From Sphingomonas sp. Ag1 (lineage in GTDB: Bacteria; Pseudomonadota; Alphaproteobacteria; Sphingomonadales; Sphingomonadaceae): DNA of 64,000 nucleotides. The notes beneath the pieces were generated by a model. That model made no database searches and was not told the DNA's origin. It was given only the letters and a program-made list of their open reading frames with translations. This document shows positions 19,383 to 28,627 of the stretch, in pieces (position 1 is the stretch's first letter; every line of letters starts with the position of its first letter). The position numbers were made by a program, and so were the translations under genes. The stretch is taken from the NCBI RefSeq assembly GCF_000980895.1, contig NZ_LAZX01000093.1:62001-126000 (forward strand). Reading direction: 5' to 3'.

Positions 19383-20375
19383 ATGACCGATCAGGACACC
19401 ATTCCCCCGATGCTCGACGCTGCCGCCGCGCGCCGCGCCGAACGCCGCCGTTTCCTCCAGCTTGCCGGGGGCGCCTCGATCGCCGCCGGGGGCCTTGCGC
19501 TGCTGTCGGCCTGCGGCGGCGATGACGACGACGACAACGGCCCCGCGCCCAATCCGTCGCCCAGCCCGACGCCGACCCCGACGTCGACCAGCAACGCCGA
19601 TCGCGCGGCGCTGAACTTCGCGCTGCAGCTCGAATATCTCCAGGCGCAATATTTCTCCTATGCGACCACCGGCGCGGGCCTTGATGCGGCGCTGCTGACC
19701 GGCACGGGCACGCCGGGCGCCGTCACCGGTGGGTCGACCGTGCCCTTCACCGATGCCGTGATCGCCGCCTGCGCGCGCGAGATCGCGCAGGATGCCCGCG
19801 CCCGCGTCGTGGCGCTGCGCACCCTGATCGCGGCGGAGGGGGTCGCGCAGCCGGCGATCAACATTTCCGGCGCTGCCGACGGCGCCTTCACCACCGCGGC
19901 GCGCAATGCCACCACGGTCGGCGCAGGGGAGTTGTTCAACCCTTATGCCAATGAGGACAATTTCCTCCTCGGCGCCTTCTTCCTGCAGGACGTGATCGTC
20001 ACCGCCTACAAGGGGCTGGTCGCGCTCGCCAACCTCAACGCCACGCGTGAGGCGTTCACGGGAATCGCCGGCGCGCAGGCCTATCATGCCGGCTTCATCC
20101 GCACCGCGATCTACGAACGGCCCGCGATCCGCGCGCAGACCGTGACGCTCAGCAACTATCGCGACTCGCTCGATGGCGGGGCCGATCTCGACCAGGGCGT
20201 GGTCGGCGCGAACGGCGCGGCGAACATCACGCCGGCGGACGGCAACGGCATCACCTTCAGCCGCTCGGCGCCGCAGGTGCTGAACGTGCTCTACCTCAAC
20301 AAGGCCGCGGTCTCGTCGGGCGGCTTCTTCCCCGCCGGGCTGAACGGCGACGTGAAGACCAGCGCGGCCAATTGA
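19383..20375 (+). CDS. Tat-exported ferritin-like lipoprotein (paralogue 2)
   Basis: A 330-residue paralogue of the preceding gene. It carries a Tat motif (ERRRFLQLAGGASIAAGG) ending in a lipobox (LLSAC), so it is probably anchored to a membrane. An Asp-rich, then Pro-Ser/Thr-rich, tether (GGDDDDDNG, PSPSPTPTPTSTS) links to the ferritin-like domain: LNFALQLEYLQAQYFSYATT, ACAREIAQDARARVVALRTL, AQAYHAGFIRTAIYERP and VLNVLYLNKAAVSSGGFFPA. Compared with paralogue 1, the Pro-Thr linker is at the N- rather than the C-terminus. The 49-base gap contains a plausible ribosome site. Function unknown; an oxidative-stress or desiccation role is only a guess. Confidence 0.88.
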   Translation: MTDQDTIPPMLDAAAARRAERRRFLQLAGGASIAAGGLALLSACGGDDDDDNGPAPNPSPSPTPTPTSTSNADRAALNFALQLEYLQAQYFSYATTGAGLDAALLTGTGTPGAVTGGSTVPFTDAVIAACAREIAQDARARVVALRTLIAAEGVAQPAINISGAADGAFTTAARNATTVGAGELFNPYANEDNFLLGAFFLQDVIVTAYKGLVALANLNATREAFTGIAGAQAYHAGFIRTAIYERPAIRAQTVTLSNYRDSLDGGADLDQGVVGANGAANITPADGNGITFSRSAPQVLNVLYLNKAAVSSGGFFPAGLNGDVKTSAAN

Positions 20376-20384
20376 CCTGCTCCC

Positions 20385-20421
20385 GGACGCGGTACCGATC
20401 GCGCCCGGCTTTACCGCGTCC
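20385..20421 (+). terminator. hairpin after the ferritin-like pair
   Basis: A 10-bp perfect stem, GGACGCGGTA and TACCGCGTCC, around a 17-base loop, starting 10 bases past the stop codon. No T-run. It probably separates the ferritin-like transcript from the thiC leader. Confidence 0.45.
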
Positions 20422-20447
20422 CGCAAGGCGCGTAGAACGGCCATATC

Positions 20448-20535
20448 CCCGGGGGACCGCTGACGGCGGTTGAGAGGGGGGCACGAGCCCCCGACCCGCT
20501 GAACCTGATCCGGTTGACACCGGCGGAGGGAGGGA
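20448..20535 (+). promoter_or_regulatory. TPP riboswitch (THI element) upstream of thiC
   Basis: A textbook thi-box. The 5' part is CCGGGGGACCGCTGACGGC with GGTTGAGAGG, then a variable P3-like arm (GGGGGCACGAGCCCCC). The highly conserved 3' part has ACCCGCTGAACCTGATCCGG and TTGACACCGGCGGAGGGA. It lies about 60 bases before the thiC start, so thiamine pyrophosphate should repress thiC. Proteobacterial elements usually act on translation, which fits the short distance to the start codon. Confidence 0.95.
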
Positions 20536-20589
20536 GCGGCGCGCCACCACCGGCAATCCGTCTTTCGCTCTTCGGCTATTGGAGAGTGA

Positions 20590-22482
<1,893 letters not shown>

Positions 22483-22493
22483 CACCGCACGCG

Positions 22494-22546
22494 CGATTGT
22501 TTCTCCCGTACCCGCGGCCCACCAGCCGCGGGTACAATCGTTTTGG
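22494..22546 (+). terminator. strong intrinsic terminator of thiC
   Basis: An 11-bp perfect stem, GTACCCGCGGC and GCCGCGGGTAC, with loop CCACCA (core 22508-22535). It is flanked by a second, outer complement, CGATTGT and ACAATCG, and then TTTT at 22541-22544. It starts shortly after the thiC stop. Confidence 0.85.
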
Positions 22547-22612
22547 GGGTCACGCTTGCCGGTCGCTCCGCTAGCCTCAGTGTCAGGATCAGGTGGGACA
22601 GCGTGAGGTTTG

Positions 22613-23365
22613 ATGGCTCCCGGAGTTGAGGCGCTGACGGAAAAGGAGAAGGAGACGCTTCGCCTGCTCCTCGTCGGGCACGACGCCAAGTCGATGGCGC
22701 GGCACTTCGATCTATCGGTCCATACGATCAACGAGCGGTTGCGCGACGCACGCCGAAAGCTCGCCGTCTCCAGCAGCAAGGAAGCCGCACGGCTGCTCCG
22801 CGAGGCGGAAGGCACGACCCCCGAAATCCTCGGGGACACCGGATTACGGGGTGCGCAGCCCGGCCACGATCAACACCATGAGCCTCTATCCCCACCAACG
22901 CCGCGATCGTCGCGAGCGACTGGCTGGGCGATCGGAGGAGTTGCCATGATCACCATCGCCGCTGCCCTGCTGGCCTTGACCAGTCCCATCACCCAGCCCG
23001 CCGACCAATCCCCGTCAGCCGCCACCGTGCCCCTGACCGAAAGCGAGGGCGCGAAGGCCGCACGGGAATGGCTGGAGCTTGGTGACGCTGCCAACTGGCG
23101 GGACAGCTATGCCGCCACCGCCCAGTCCTTCCGCACCGCCAGCACACTCGAAAACTGGCAATCCGCCGCGCAGAAGGTGCGCCTGCCGCTCGGCAAGGTC
23201 GTGTCCCGCACCTTGATCAGCGATATCGACACGCCCGCGCCGCCCAATGGCAATCGCACCGTCCAGTTCCGCACCGATTTCGCCAACAGGAAAGGCGCCA
23301 TCGAAACGGTTGCGCTCAATCGCGAAGGCGGGACCTGGAAGGTCGCCGGCATCTACGTCGAATAA
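22613..23365 (+). CDS. membrane-anchored LuxR-type HTH protein with DUF4019-like domain
   Basis: A 250-residue protein in three parts. Residues about 5-70 form a LuxR/GerE-type helix-turn-helix (LTEKEKETLRLLLVGHDAKS then FDLSVHTINERLRDARRKL). A single transmembrane helix lies near 105-125 (WAIGGVAMITIAAALLAL). The extracytoplasmic C-terminal domain has AREWLELGDAANWRDSYAAT and VALNREGGTWKVAGIYV, typical of DUF4019. The order, cytoplasmic DNA-binding head and periplasmic sensor-like domain, resembles ToxR-like one-component regulators. The ATG at 22613 is preferred over a TTG one codon upstream. Targets are unknown, and no partner gene is adjacent. Confidence 0.8.
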   Translation: MAPGVEALTEKEKETLRLLLVGHDAKSMARHFDLSVHTINERLRDARRKLAVSSSKEAARLLREAEGTTPEILGDTGLRGAQPGHDQHHEPLSPPTPRSSRATGWAIGGVAMITIAAALLALTSPITQPADQSPSAATVPLTESEGAKAAREWLELGDAANWRDSYAATAQSFRTASTLENWQSAAQKVRLPLGKVVSRTLISDIDTPAPPNGNRTVQFRTDFANRKGAIETVALNREGGTWKVAGIYVE

Positions 23366-23432
23366 GACGCCAGCTGTCTGCCGATCGGAGGTGCAGAAGG
23401 GCCGCTGCCCGCGCCGCGGCCCCGCGCCATCC

Positions 23433-23682
23433 TCAATAATGATACCGGCACTGCGCGATCTCCAGCGTCTGCGCGTCGCCACTGCCGCTCACCCGGTACA
23501 CCAGCCGATGTTCGCGATTGATCCGGCGGGACCACCAGCCGGTCAGGTTCCCGCCGAGCGGCTCGGGCTTCCCGGTGCCGCGAAACGCGTCACGCTGGCA
23601 TTCCTTGATCAGCACATTGACGCGTCCCAGCCCCCGCCGATCGTCGCCGTTTCAGCAGATACATCAAATCTCGCAGAATGGC
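23433..23682 (-). pseudogene. yoeB-like toxin gene broken by a frameshift
   Basis: The last 60 codons (23615 down to 23433) encode the C-terminal two thirds of a YoeB/Txe RNase toxin: LIKECQRDAFRGTGKPEPL, WWSRRINREHRLVYRV and the terminal CRYHY. All three catalytic positions known from E. coli YoeB (Glu in KPEP, Arg in EHRLVY, penultimate His) are present. Upstream the same frame continues as DDRRGLGRVN and then hits a stop. The adjoining helix (RDLMYLLK, about 23670-23647) is in a different frame, so a single-base indel lies near 23640-23655. No recognisable N-terminus or YefM antitoxin follows. It sits 28 bases past relE and is probably a decayed second toxin; a truncated product from the GTG at 23615 cannot be excluded. 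Confidence 0.75.
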
Positions 23683-23710
23683 TCGACCGTCGCAGGCGGG
23701 GTCACTTGCC

Positions 23711-23977
23711 TCACCGATAAACCTCCCGGCGATGCGCCACCCGCACGACGAGGATCGTCACCCGCTCATCCTCGATCTGCGCGATCACGCGATAGTCACC
23801 GACCCGCCACCGCCAGTAGCCCGCGTGCTCCCCAACCAATGCGCTGCCGATCGTGCGGGGATCGTCGGCGGCCGCGATCCGCTCTTCCAGCGTTTTGACA
23901 ATCCGCCGGGCGGCCTGCCGGTCGAGCGCCTTGAGTTCCTTTGCCGCGGCCGGAACGAACTCAATCGTCCAGGCCAA
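23711..23977 (-). CDS. relE: RelE/ParE-family toxin (mRNA interferase type)
   Basis: An 88-residue type II toxin. The RelE fold is visible in [40 protein letters not shown], then [20 protein letters not shown] and [12 protein letters not shown]; the basic, aromatic-rich end is where RelE-type catalytic residues lie. RelE-type toxins cleave mRNA on the ribosome. Its start overlaps the relB stop region by 17 bases, the usual antitoxin-first coupling. The gene appears intact. It could act as a stress or persistence module; chromosomal location and lack of mobility genes say nothing more specific. Confidence 0.9.
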   Translation of the reverse strand: MAWTIEFVPAAAKELKALDRQAARRIVKTLEERIAAADDPRTIGSALVGEHAGYWRWRVGDYRVIAQIEDERVTILVVRVAHRREVYR

Positions 23978-24179
23978 GCTCGGCCTTCAGCGCAGCGAGC
24001 GGAATCGCGTCGGCAGAACGGAAATCCTTCATCCGCTCCTCGGCGAGGTAGAAATCCTCGAGGTCATCCAGGTGCGCCTCGATCGCCTCGCGCGCATAGA
24101 AGGTCTTGGTTCGGCCAGTCCGCCGCGCCAGCGCTTCGAGCCGCCGTTCAGTTTCGTCGGGCAATCGTACTGCCAGCAT
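23961..24179 (-). CDS. relB: RelB-type antitoxin (ribbon-helix-helix)
   Basis: A 72-residue antitoxin. The N-terminal half is a ribbon-helix-helix DNA-binding fold ([20 protein letters not shown], then [20 protein letters not shown]). The acidic C-terminal tail ([14 protein letters not shown]) should wrap the RelE toxin. It has a strong ribosome site, AGGAGG, seven bases upstream. Upstream again, an inverted repeat overlaps the -10 element, fitting autorepression by the RelBE complex. It is first in the two-gene unit. Confidence 0.9.
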   Translation of the reverse strand: MLAVRLPDETERRLEALARRTGRTKTFYAREAIEAHLDDLEDFYLAEERMKDFRSADAIPLAALKAELGLDD

Positions 24180-24189
24180 CTGAGCCTCC

Positions 24190-24227
24190 TGCTATACCAA
24201 TATAGCAACACGCCGCCCAAGGCTCAA
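24190..24227 (-). promoter_or_regulatory. relBE promoter with autorepression operator
   Basis: On the minus strand, a -35 TTGAGC (24227-24222) is followed after 17 bases by a -10 TATATT (24204-24199). The -10 lies inside an inverted repeat, TGCTATA-TTGG-TATAGCA (24207-24190), just before the AGGAGG of relB. A bound antitoxin would block RNA polymerase. Positions are read directly; the binding is inference. Confidence 0.7.
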
Positions 24228-24296
24228 CGACCCGCCGCCGCCCGCCCCCCTAACAAGGGGACTGCGCACCCGCCTTTCCCTGCTACACCCCCCGGC

Positions 24297-25031
24297 ATGG
24301 CTCCCGAATCCCCGCTCGCGCATCTTGCCGACACGCCCGCCACGCCGGATCAGACCGCGCCGCAGGGGATCACCCATCCACCCTATGCCTTTATCGCGCT
24401 TGCGGCGCTGGCGGGGGCGGTGCTGATCGTCGCGCTGCTCGGCGGGACGATCGCGCGCGGCACGCAGTTCGATTTCGACCATGCGATCATGCTCGCGCTG
24501 CGTACCGCGGGCGACCAGTCAATTCCGATCGGCCCGTCGTGGCTGCAGGGGTCGATGATCGACATCACGGCGCTGGGCGGCGGCACGGTGCTGACGTTGC
24601 TTGTAGCGCTCACCATCGGCTTGCTCCTCGCCTGCCGCCATTTCCTCACCGCCGCGCTCGTCCTGGGCGGCACCATCTCGGGCTCGCTCGCCATCTCGCT
24701 CGGTAAGGCAGTGGTCGGGCGCGACCGGCCGGCGCTGGTCGATCATCTGGTGGAGGTCGCCTCCGCCAGCTTCCCCAGCGGCCATGCCGGGAACAGCGCG
24801 ATCGTCTATTTCACCATTGCGCTGATGGTGATGCAGATCGTCTCGCGCCCTGCCGCGCGCTGGTACATCTTTGGCGCCGCGATCCTGCTCGTCGGCCTGA
24901 TCGGGTTCAGCCGCGTCTATCTGGGGGTGCACTGGCCCAGCGACGTGCTGGCCGGATGGAGCGCGGGCGCGCTGTGGGCGCTCGCCTGGTGGGCGCTGGG
25001 TTCCTGGCTGCGGCTGCGCCCCCACGCCTGA
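24297..25031 (+). CDS. PAP2-family membrane phosphatase
   Basis: A 244-residue integral membrane phosphatase of the type 2 phosphatidic-acid phosphatase family. The three catalytic motifs are intact: KAVVGRDRP (K-x6-RP), FPSGH (PSGH) and SRVYLGVHWPSD (SR-x5-H-x3-D). About five or six hydrophobic helices surround them. Such enzymes dephosphorylate phosphatidate, phosphatidylglycerophosphate or undecaprenyl pyrophosphate on the periplasmic face; which one applies cannot be told. The ATG at 24297 avoids a long low-complexity upstream extension. The next gene begins 102 bases later. Confidence 0.92.
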   Translation: MAPESPLAHLADTPATPDQTAPQGITHPPYAFIALAALAGAVLIVALLGGTIARGTQFDFDHAIMLALRTAGDQSIPIGPSWLQGSMIDITALGGGTVLTLLVALTIGLLLACRHFLTAALVLGGTISGSLAISLGKAVVGRDRPALVDHLVEVASASFPSGHAGNSAIVYFTIALMVMQIVSRPAARWYIFGAAILLVGLIGFSRVYLGVHWPSDVLAGWSAGALWALAWWALGSWLRLRPHA

Positions 25032-25132
25032 CGCCGTTCCCGGCGTATAGCGCGTGCGCCGATCGTCTCCGCTGTCCTACAGGCGCCGCCCCGTGGCAGG
25101 AGCTTGTGCGGAACACAAGGAGAACATTGCCG

Positions 25133-25594
25133 ATGCGGATGCTGGAGGAGCGCGGGATCGCGCCGGACGGGCGGCTGTTGGCGCGGCGCCGCGGCGGGCG
25201 AAGCGTCACCGTCAATGTCGCCGAATCGCCGCTGTCCTGGCTCAGCGCGCGCGGCCTCGTCGATGCGCGGCAGGTGGAGGCGGGGGAGCGGTTGCGCACT
25301 GATTATGAGCGGGCTGCGATCGCGCCATCGGTCACCATGCGCTGGTCCGCGCGCGTCGATGGCGGGGCAGGGACGGGCCTCGATCCGACCAGCGCGCATC
25401 TCGCCGCGCGCGGGCGGTTCGATGCGGCGATGGCCGGCGTCGGACGCGGCCTCTCCGACGTGCTGTGGCGGGTGGTGTGCGCAGGCGAGGGGCTGCCGGT
25501 CGCCGAAAAGGCGCTCGGCTGGCCGGCGCGCTCGGGCCGGCTGGTGTTCACCATGGCGCTCGATCGCCTCGCCGATCATTATCGGCTGCCATAG
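25133..25594 (+). CDS. DUF6456 domain protein
   Basis: A 153-residue soluble protein. The core has the family pattern: SPLSWLSARGLVDARQVEAG, ERLRTDYERAAIAPSVTMRW, then LGWPARSGRLVFTMALDRL with ADHYRLP at the C-terminus. These are typical of DUF6456, found widely in alphaproteobacteria and without a defined role. The Arg-rich LLARRRGGRSVTV near residue 20 and the GWPARSGR segment suggest possible nucleic-acid binding, but that is speculation. The start has a clear AAGGAG ribosome site. Confidence 0.82.
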   Translation: MRMLEERGIAPDGRLLARRRGGRSVTVNVAESPLSWLSARGLVDARQVEAGERLRTDYERAAIAPSVTMRWSARVDGGAGTGLDPTSAHLAARGRFDAAMAGVGRGLSDVLWRVVCAGEGLPVAEKALGWPARSGRLVFTMALDRLADHYRLP

Positions 25595-25671
25595 TCGCAG
25601 CGCCCGGCACCTGCGGTGTGTCCCCCGCCGCTGCTTGCGTACCGGAAGCAGGCGGCCGATATGCCGCCGCC

Positions 25672-26595
25672 ATGCGCTTCGACATCATCAAATGCCACGG
25701 CTCGGGTAACGATTTCGCGTTGATCGACGCGCGTGGCTTGGACCTCCCCGACACCGCCTGGGCGGATGTCGCCCGTGCGCTCGCCGATCGCGCGGGGCCG
25801 GTCGGCGGCGACGGTATCCTCCTGCTGACCGACGGCGCCGGCGCGGCTGCCTTCGGCATGCGGATCTTCAACGCTGACGGGTCGGAGCCCGAAACCTGCC
25901 TCAACGGCCTGCGCTGCGTCGCGCGTGCGGGGCTGGAAGCGCTTGGGCTGGATACGGCGACCGTCCGTCTGAAGACCAGCGAGGCCGAGGTCGCGCGCGA
26001 CGCCGATCTGGCGCCCGGCGTCTATACCGTGCGCGAAACCGCCGGCCCCGCGACGCTCGCCGTGGCGGATTGGCCGCTTCATGGCGAGGGGGAACAGATC
26101 ATCGACCGCCCGATCGCGCGCCTGTCCCCGACGCTCGCGTTCACCGCGGTCGCCATCCCCAATCCGCACCTCATCGCCTTCGTCGACGAGGTGGACGAGG
26201 CGGAGCTGGTCCGTATCGGCGCGATCTGCGAGGCCGCGCCCGACTGGCTCCCCAACCGCGCGAACGTGTCATTCGTTCACATGCGCAATGATCGAGAAGT
26301 TTACGTCCGCACCTTCGAACGCGGCGTCGGCCTCACCAACGCCTGCGGCAGCGCGATGGGCGCGTCGATCTTCGTCGCGGGGCTGACCGGGCGGCTGCCG
26401 TTCGACCAGCCGATCACCGTGCGCAACCGCGGCGGGCTGGTCCGCGCCTCCGCCTCGGCGGACGGCATGGTCACGCTCAGCGGCAATGCGACCTTCGAAT
26501 GGTCGGGGTCGGTGACGGTAGAGGACGGCCGCGCACGCGACCTGATCGTCACGGAGCGCCGGGCGGACGAGATCGACGCCTGGGCGCGCATCTGA
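25672..26595 (+). CDS. dapF: diaminopimelate epimerase-family protein
   Basis: A 307-residue protein with the duplicated DapF fold. Catalytic cysteines are Cys76 (PETCLNGLRCVAR) and Cys225 (TNACGSAMGAS), with GSGNDFALID at the N-terminus and FERGVGLTNACG in the second half. DapF interconverts LL- and meso-diaminopimelate for lysine and peptidoglycan. It differs from the consensus at both active-site loops: CLNG instead of CGNG and ACGSAMGA instead of ACGTGACA. It is also longer than E. coli DapF (274). The ATG at 25672 starts the conserved domain. It could be the sole DapF of this organism or a paralogue with another proline/amino-acid racemase-like activity. Confidence 0.82.
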   Translation: MRFDIIKCHGSGNDFALIDARGLDLPDTAWADVARALADRAGPVGGDGILLLTDGAGAAAFGMRIFNADGSEPETCLNGLRCVARAGLEALGLDTATVRLKTSEAEVARDADLAPGVYTVRETAGPATLAVADWPLHGEGEQIIDRPIARLSPTLAFTAVAIPNPHLIAFVDEVDEAELVRIGAICEAAPDWLPNRANVSFVHMRNDREVYVRTFERGVGLTNACGSAMGASIFVAGLTGRLPFDQPITVRNRGGLVRASASADGMVTLSGNATFEWSGSVTVEDGRARDLIVTERRADEIDAWARI

Positions 26596-26626
26596 TCCCG
26601 CCGCCGCCCCGCGGGCGGCAGCGGGA
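26596..26626. terminator. bidirectional hairpin between dapF and the DsbA-like lipoprotein gene
   Basis: A near-perfect stem (TCCCGC-CGCCGCC against GGGCGGCA-GCGGGA, loop CCGC) begins at the base after the dapF stop. It ends 12 bases before the stop of the convergent gene. No T-run; probably serves both strands. Confidence 0.45.
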
Positions 26627-26637
26627 GCGATGATGGG

Positions 26638-27381
26638 TTAAGCGCCGGCGGCCTTCAGCGCCTGCTCGACCTGCGGCCAGGACGCGCCGTCGATCTTCTC
26701 GCCGTTCAGGAAGAAGGTGGGCGTGCCGGTGACCTGCTTGTCACGCATGGCGACTTCGGAAACCTTGGCCAGATCCTCGATCCCCTTGGTGTCGGCTAGG
26801 CACTGGCGCGCCTGCGCCTCGGTCAGCCCGCGCTGCTTCACGAAATCGAGATAGCCGAGATGCTCGACCCAGGCCGCTGCCTGCTGCGCCGGCGTCATGC
26901 TCTGCAGGCGCTGCTGGAAGTCCTGCGGCACGCTTTCCAGCTTGGACAGGAACTGGTCCTGGTCGACGAACATCTGCTCCAGCATGCCGAAGAACGGTGC
27001 CGGGCCGGCGCACTGGCCGAGCAGCGCGACGCCAAGGTCCGGCGCATGGACCAGGAAGTCGCGGAACTCGTACGAAACCTTGCCGCTCTTGATGTAATTG
27101 TCTTCCAGCGGGCGCGTCGCGGTCCGGCCGAAATTGCCGCAGGTGGGGCAGGTGCGCGAACCATATTCGACCAGCTTCAGCGGCGCGTTGGGATTGCCCA
27201 TCACATAGCCGCCGTCCGCCGTCTTCGACACCGTCTGGGTCCAGTCCTGCCCGGCCGGCGCCGGCGCGGCGGCGATCGAATTGGGCGCTGCGGTGTTGGT
27301 GGTGTTGCCGTCGCCACAAGCAGCGAGCAGCGCCAGCATGGCGCCCATGATCGGCGCGGTGGCGGCAAGACGCAGGTTCAT
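26638..27381 (-). CDS. DsbA-like thioredoxin-fold lipoprotein
   Basis: A 247-residue periplasmic thioredoxin of the DsbA/BdbD group. A lipoprotein signal (APIMGAMLALLAAC, lipobox LAAC) is followed by a flexible Asn/Ala/Pro linker. The thioredoxin fold has active site CPTC (SRTCPTCGNFG) and the cis-Pro loop VTGTPTFFLNGEKI. An inserted helical region in between is typical of DsbA. It likely oxidises or reduces cysteines of exported proteins; the partner DsbB is not nearby. It is last in the dciA operon and is a paralogue of the upstream gene. Confidence 0.88.
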   Translation of the reverse strand: MNLRLAATAPIMGAMLALLAACGDGNTTNTAAPNSIAAAPAPAGQDWTQTVSKTADGGYVMGNPNAPLKLVEYGSRTCPTCGNFGRTATRPLEDNYIKSGKVSYEFRDFLVHAPDLGVALLGQCAGPAPFFGMLEQMFVDQDQFLSKLESVPQDFQQRLQSMTPAQQAAAWVEHLGYLDFVKQRGLTEAQARQCLADTKGIEDLAKVSEVAMRDKQVTGTPTFFLNGEKIDGASWPQVEQALKAAGA

Positions 27382-27420
27382 GCTTTTACTCCGTTGAACA
27401 GATGGTTCGGGTGTCGGGCG

Positions 27421-28092
27421 TCACTTGGCGCCCGCTTTGCGCAGCATCGGTTCGAGCGCCGCCCAATCGGCGTTCTCGATCAGCTTGCCGTTCAGTTCAA
27501 AGGTCGGCGTGCCCTTGATCTTGCCCTGCATCGCCTGCGCCACCTTCAGCGTGGCGTTGACGTTCGCCTCGTTGCTGAAACAGGCGTTGATCGCAGGATC
27601 GGTCATGCCGGCCGCCTTGGCGATGTCGATCAGCCCGGCGCCCTTGGCCAGCGTGCGCATCTTTTCGCCCTGGTTGTTGCCAGCCGGATTCTGCCCACCG
27701 ACCGGATCGAAGGCGACGGCCTTGTTCAGCCATTCCTCCTGCCGGTCGAACAGCATCTCGTGCATCTTGGGGAACAGCCGGGGGCCGGAACAGCGCGCCA
27801 GCGTCGCGGCGACCAGATCGTAGCGATCATGCACCGAACTGCGGATCTCCACGCTGGTGGAGCCCGACGCGATCATCTGCCCCTTCAGCACCTTGGCCGA
27901 ATCGCGGGTGAAATGGCCGCAATGCGGGCAGGTGTAGCTGACATATTCGACCAGCTTCACCTTCGCGGCGGGATTGCCGATGACATAGCTTCCCTGCGGT
28001 GCAGGGGTGGCGACATCGGCCCAGGGGCGCTGCGTAGCGGCAGACAGGGGCGCCGTGACGGCGATGGCGGCGAGCAGGGCAAGCTTCTTCAT
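27421..28092 (-). CDS. DsbA-like periplasmic thiol oxidoreductase
   Basis: A 223-residue thioredoxin-fold protein with a Sec signal peptide (LALLAAIAVTAPLSAATQ) and active site CPHC (YTCPHCGHFT), identical to E. coli DsbA. The cis-Pro loop is IKGTPTFELNGKLI. It should introduce disulfides in the periplasm. Its ATG overlaps the dciA stop by four bases (ATGA at 28092-28089), so it is coupled to dciA. The lipoprotein paralogue follows 39 bases later. Having two differently tethered forms side by side suggests a soluble and a membrane-bound version. Confidence 0.88.
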   Translation of the reverse strand: MKKLALLAAIAVTAPLSAATQRPWADVATPAPQGSYVIGNPAAKVKLVEYVSYTCPHCGHFTRDSAKVLKGQMIASGSTSVEIRSSVHDRYDLVAATLARCSGPRLFPKMHEMLFDRQEEWLNKAVAFDPVGGQNPAGNNQGEKMRTLAKGAGLIDIAKAAGMTDPAINACFSNEANVNATLKVAQAMQGKIKGTPTFELNGKLIENADWAALEPMLRKAGAK

Positions 28093-28601
28093 CTGATGCT
28101 GGGCAATCCACTGGTGGCGCCGATCCCGGCGGCAAGCGCCTCCAGTACGGCCTTCAATTCAGGATCTTCGATCGTCTTCAGGCTGTTGCCCAGTTCCGCC
28201 GGCACCGGCCGCGGTTCGGGCACCGCGCGCGGCTTCGGCCGGGCGGCCACGTCGCCCTGGCGGATCGCGACCTTGGCAACGGCGGGATAGCCGAAGAATA
28301 GGTTCACCCGCTCCATGATCTCGGGGGTCACGTGCTGGATCATCACCGCATGGGCGCTGCGCGCCACCAGCGTCAGTGTGCCGTCCTGCTTCTTGCCGAC
28401 GGGGAATTTGATCGATTCGGGGGCGCTTGCCGCGGCCAGCTTCTCGCCGACGATTTCCGGCCACCGCGTGACGATCGACGACTGGACGAAGCCGAAGCGA
28501 CGGAACGCCGCGCCGCCGACGGCGGGCAGCAGTTCGGAAACCTGGCGCGAACGGTTGGATCGTGCCGGTTCGGCTTCGGAGGCGCGGACCCGCTTGCTCA
28601 T
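28089..28601 (-). CDS. dciA: DciA-like DUF721 protein (helicase-loading factor family)
   Basis: A 170-residue DUF721 protein. The conserved domain (about 25-120) reads FRRFGFVQSSIVTRWPEIVG, then ESIKFPVGKKQDGTLTLVAR and VNLFFGYPAVAKVAI, followed by a Pro/Arg-rich linker and a short helix. DciA proteins recruit and load the replicative helicase DnaB in bacteria lacking DnaC. The start could also be four codons upstream at 28613. It diverges from mutY with only about 26 bases between start codons, and overlaps the downstream DsbA-like gene. Assignment is to the family; the replication role is from other species. Confidence 0.85.
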   Translation of the reverse strand: MSKRVRASEAEPARSNRSRQVSELLPAVGGAAFRRFGFVQSSIVTRWPEIVGEKLAAASAPESIKFPVGKKQDGTLTLVARSAHAVMIQHVTPEIMERVNLFFGYPAVAKVAIRQGDVAARPKPRAVPEPRPVPAELGNSLKTIEDPELKAVLEALAAGIGATSGLPSIR

Positions 28602-28627
28602 CCCGCGTCCCATGCCATAGCCGGTAC

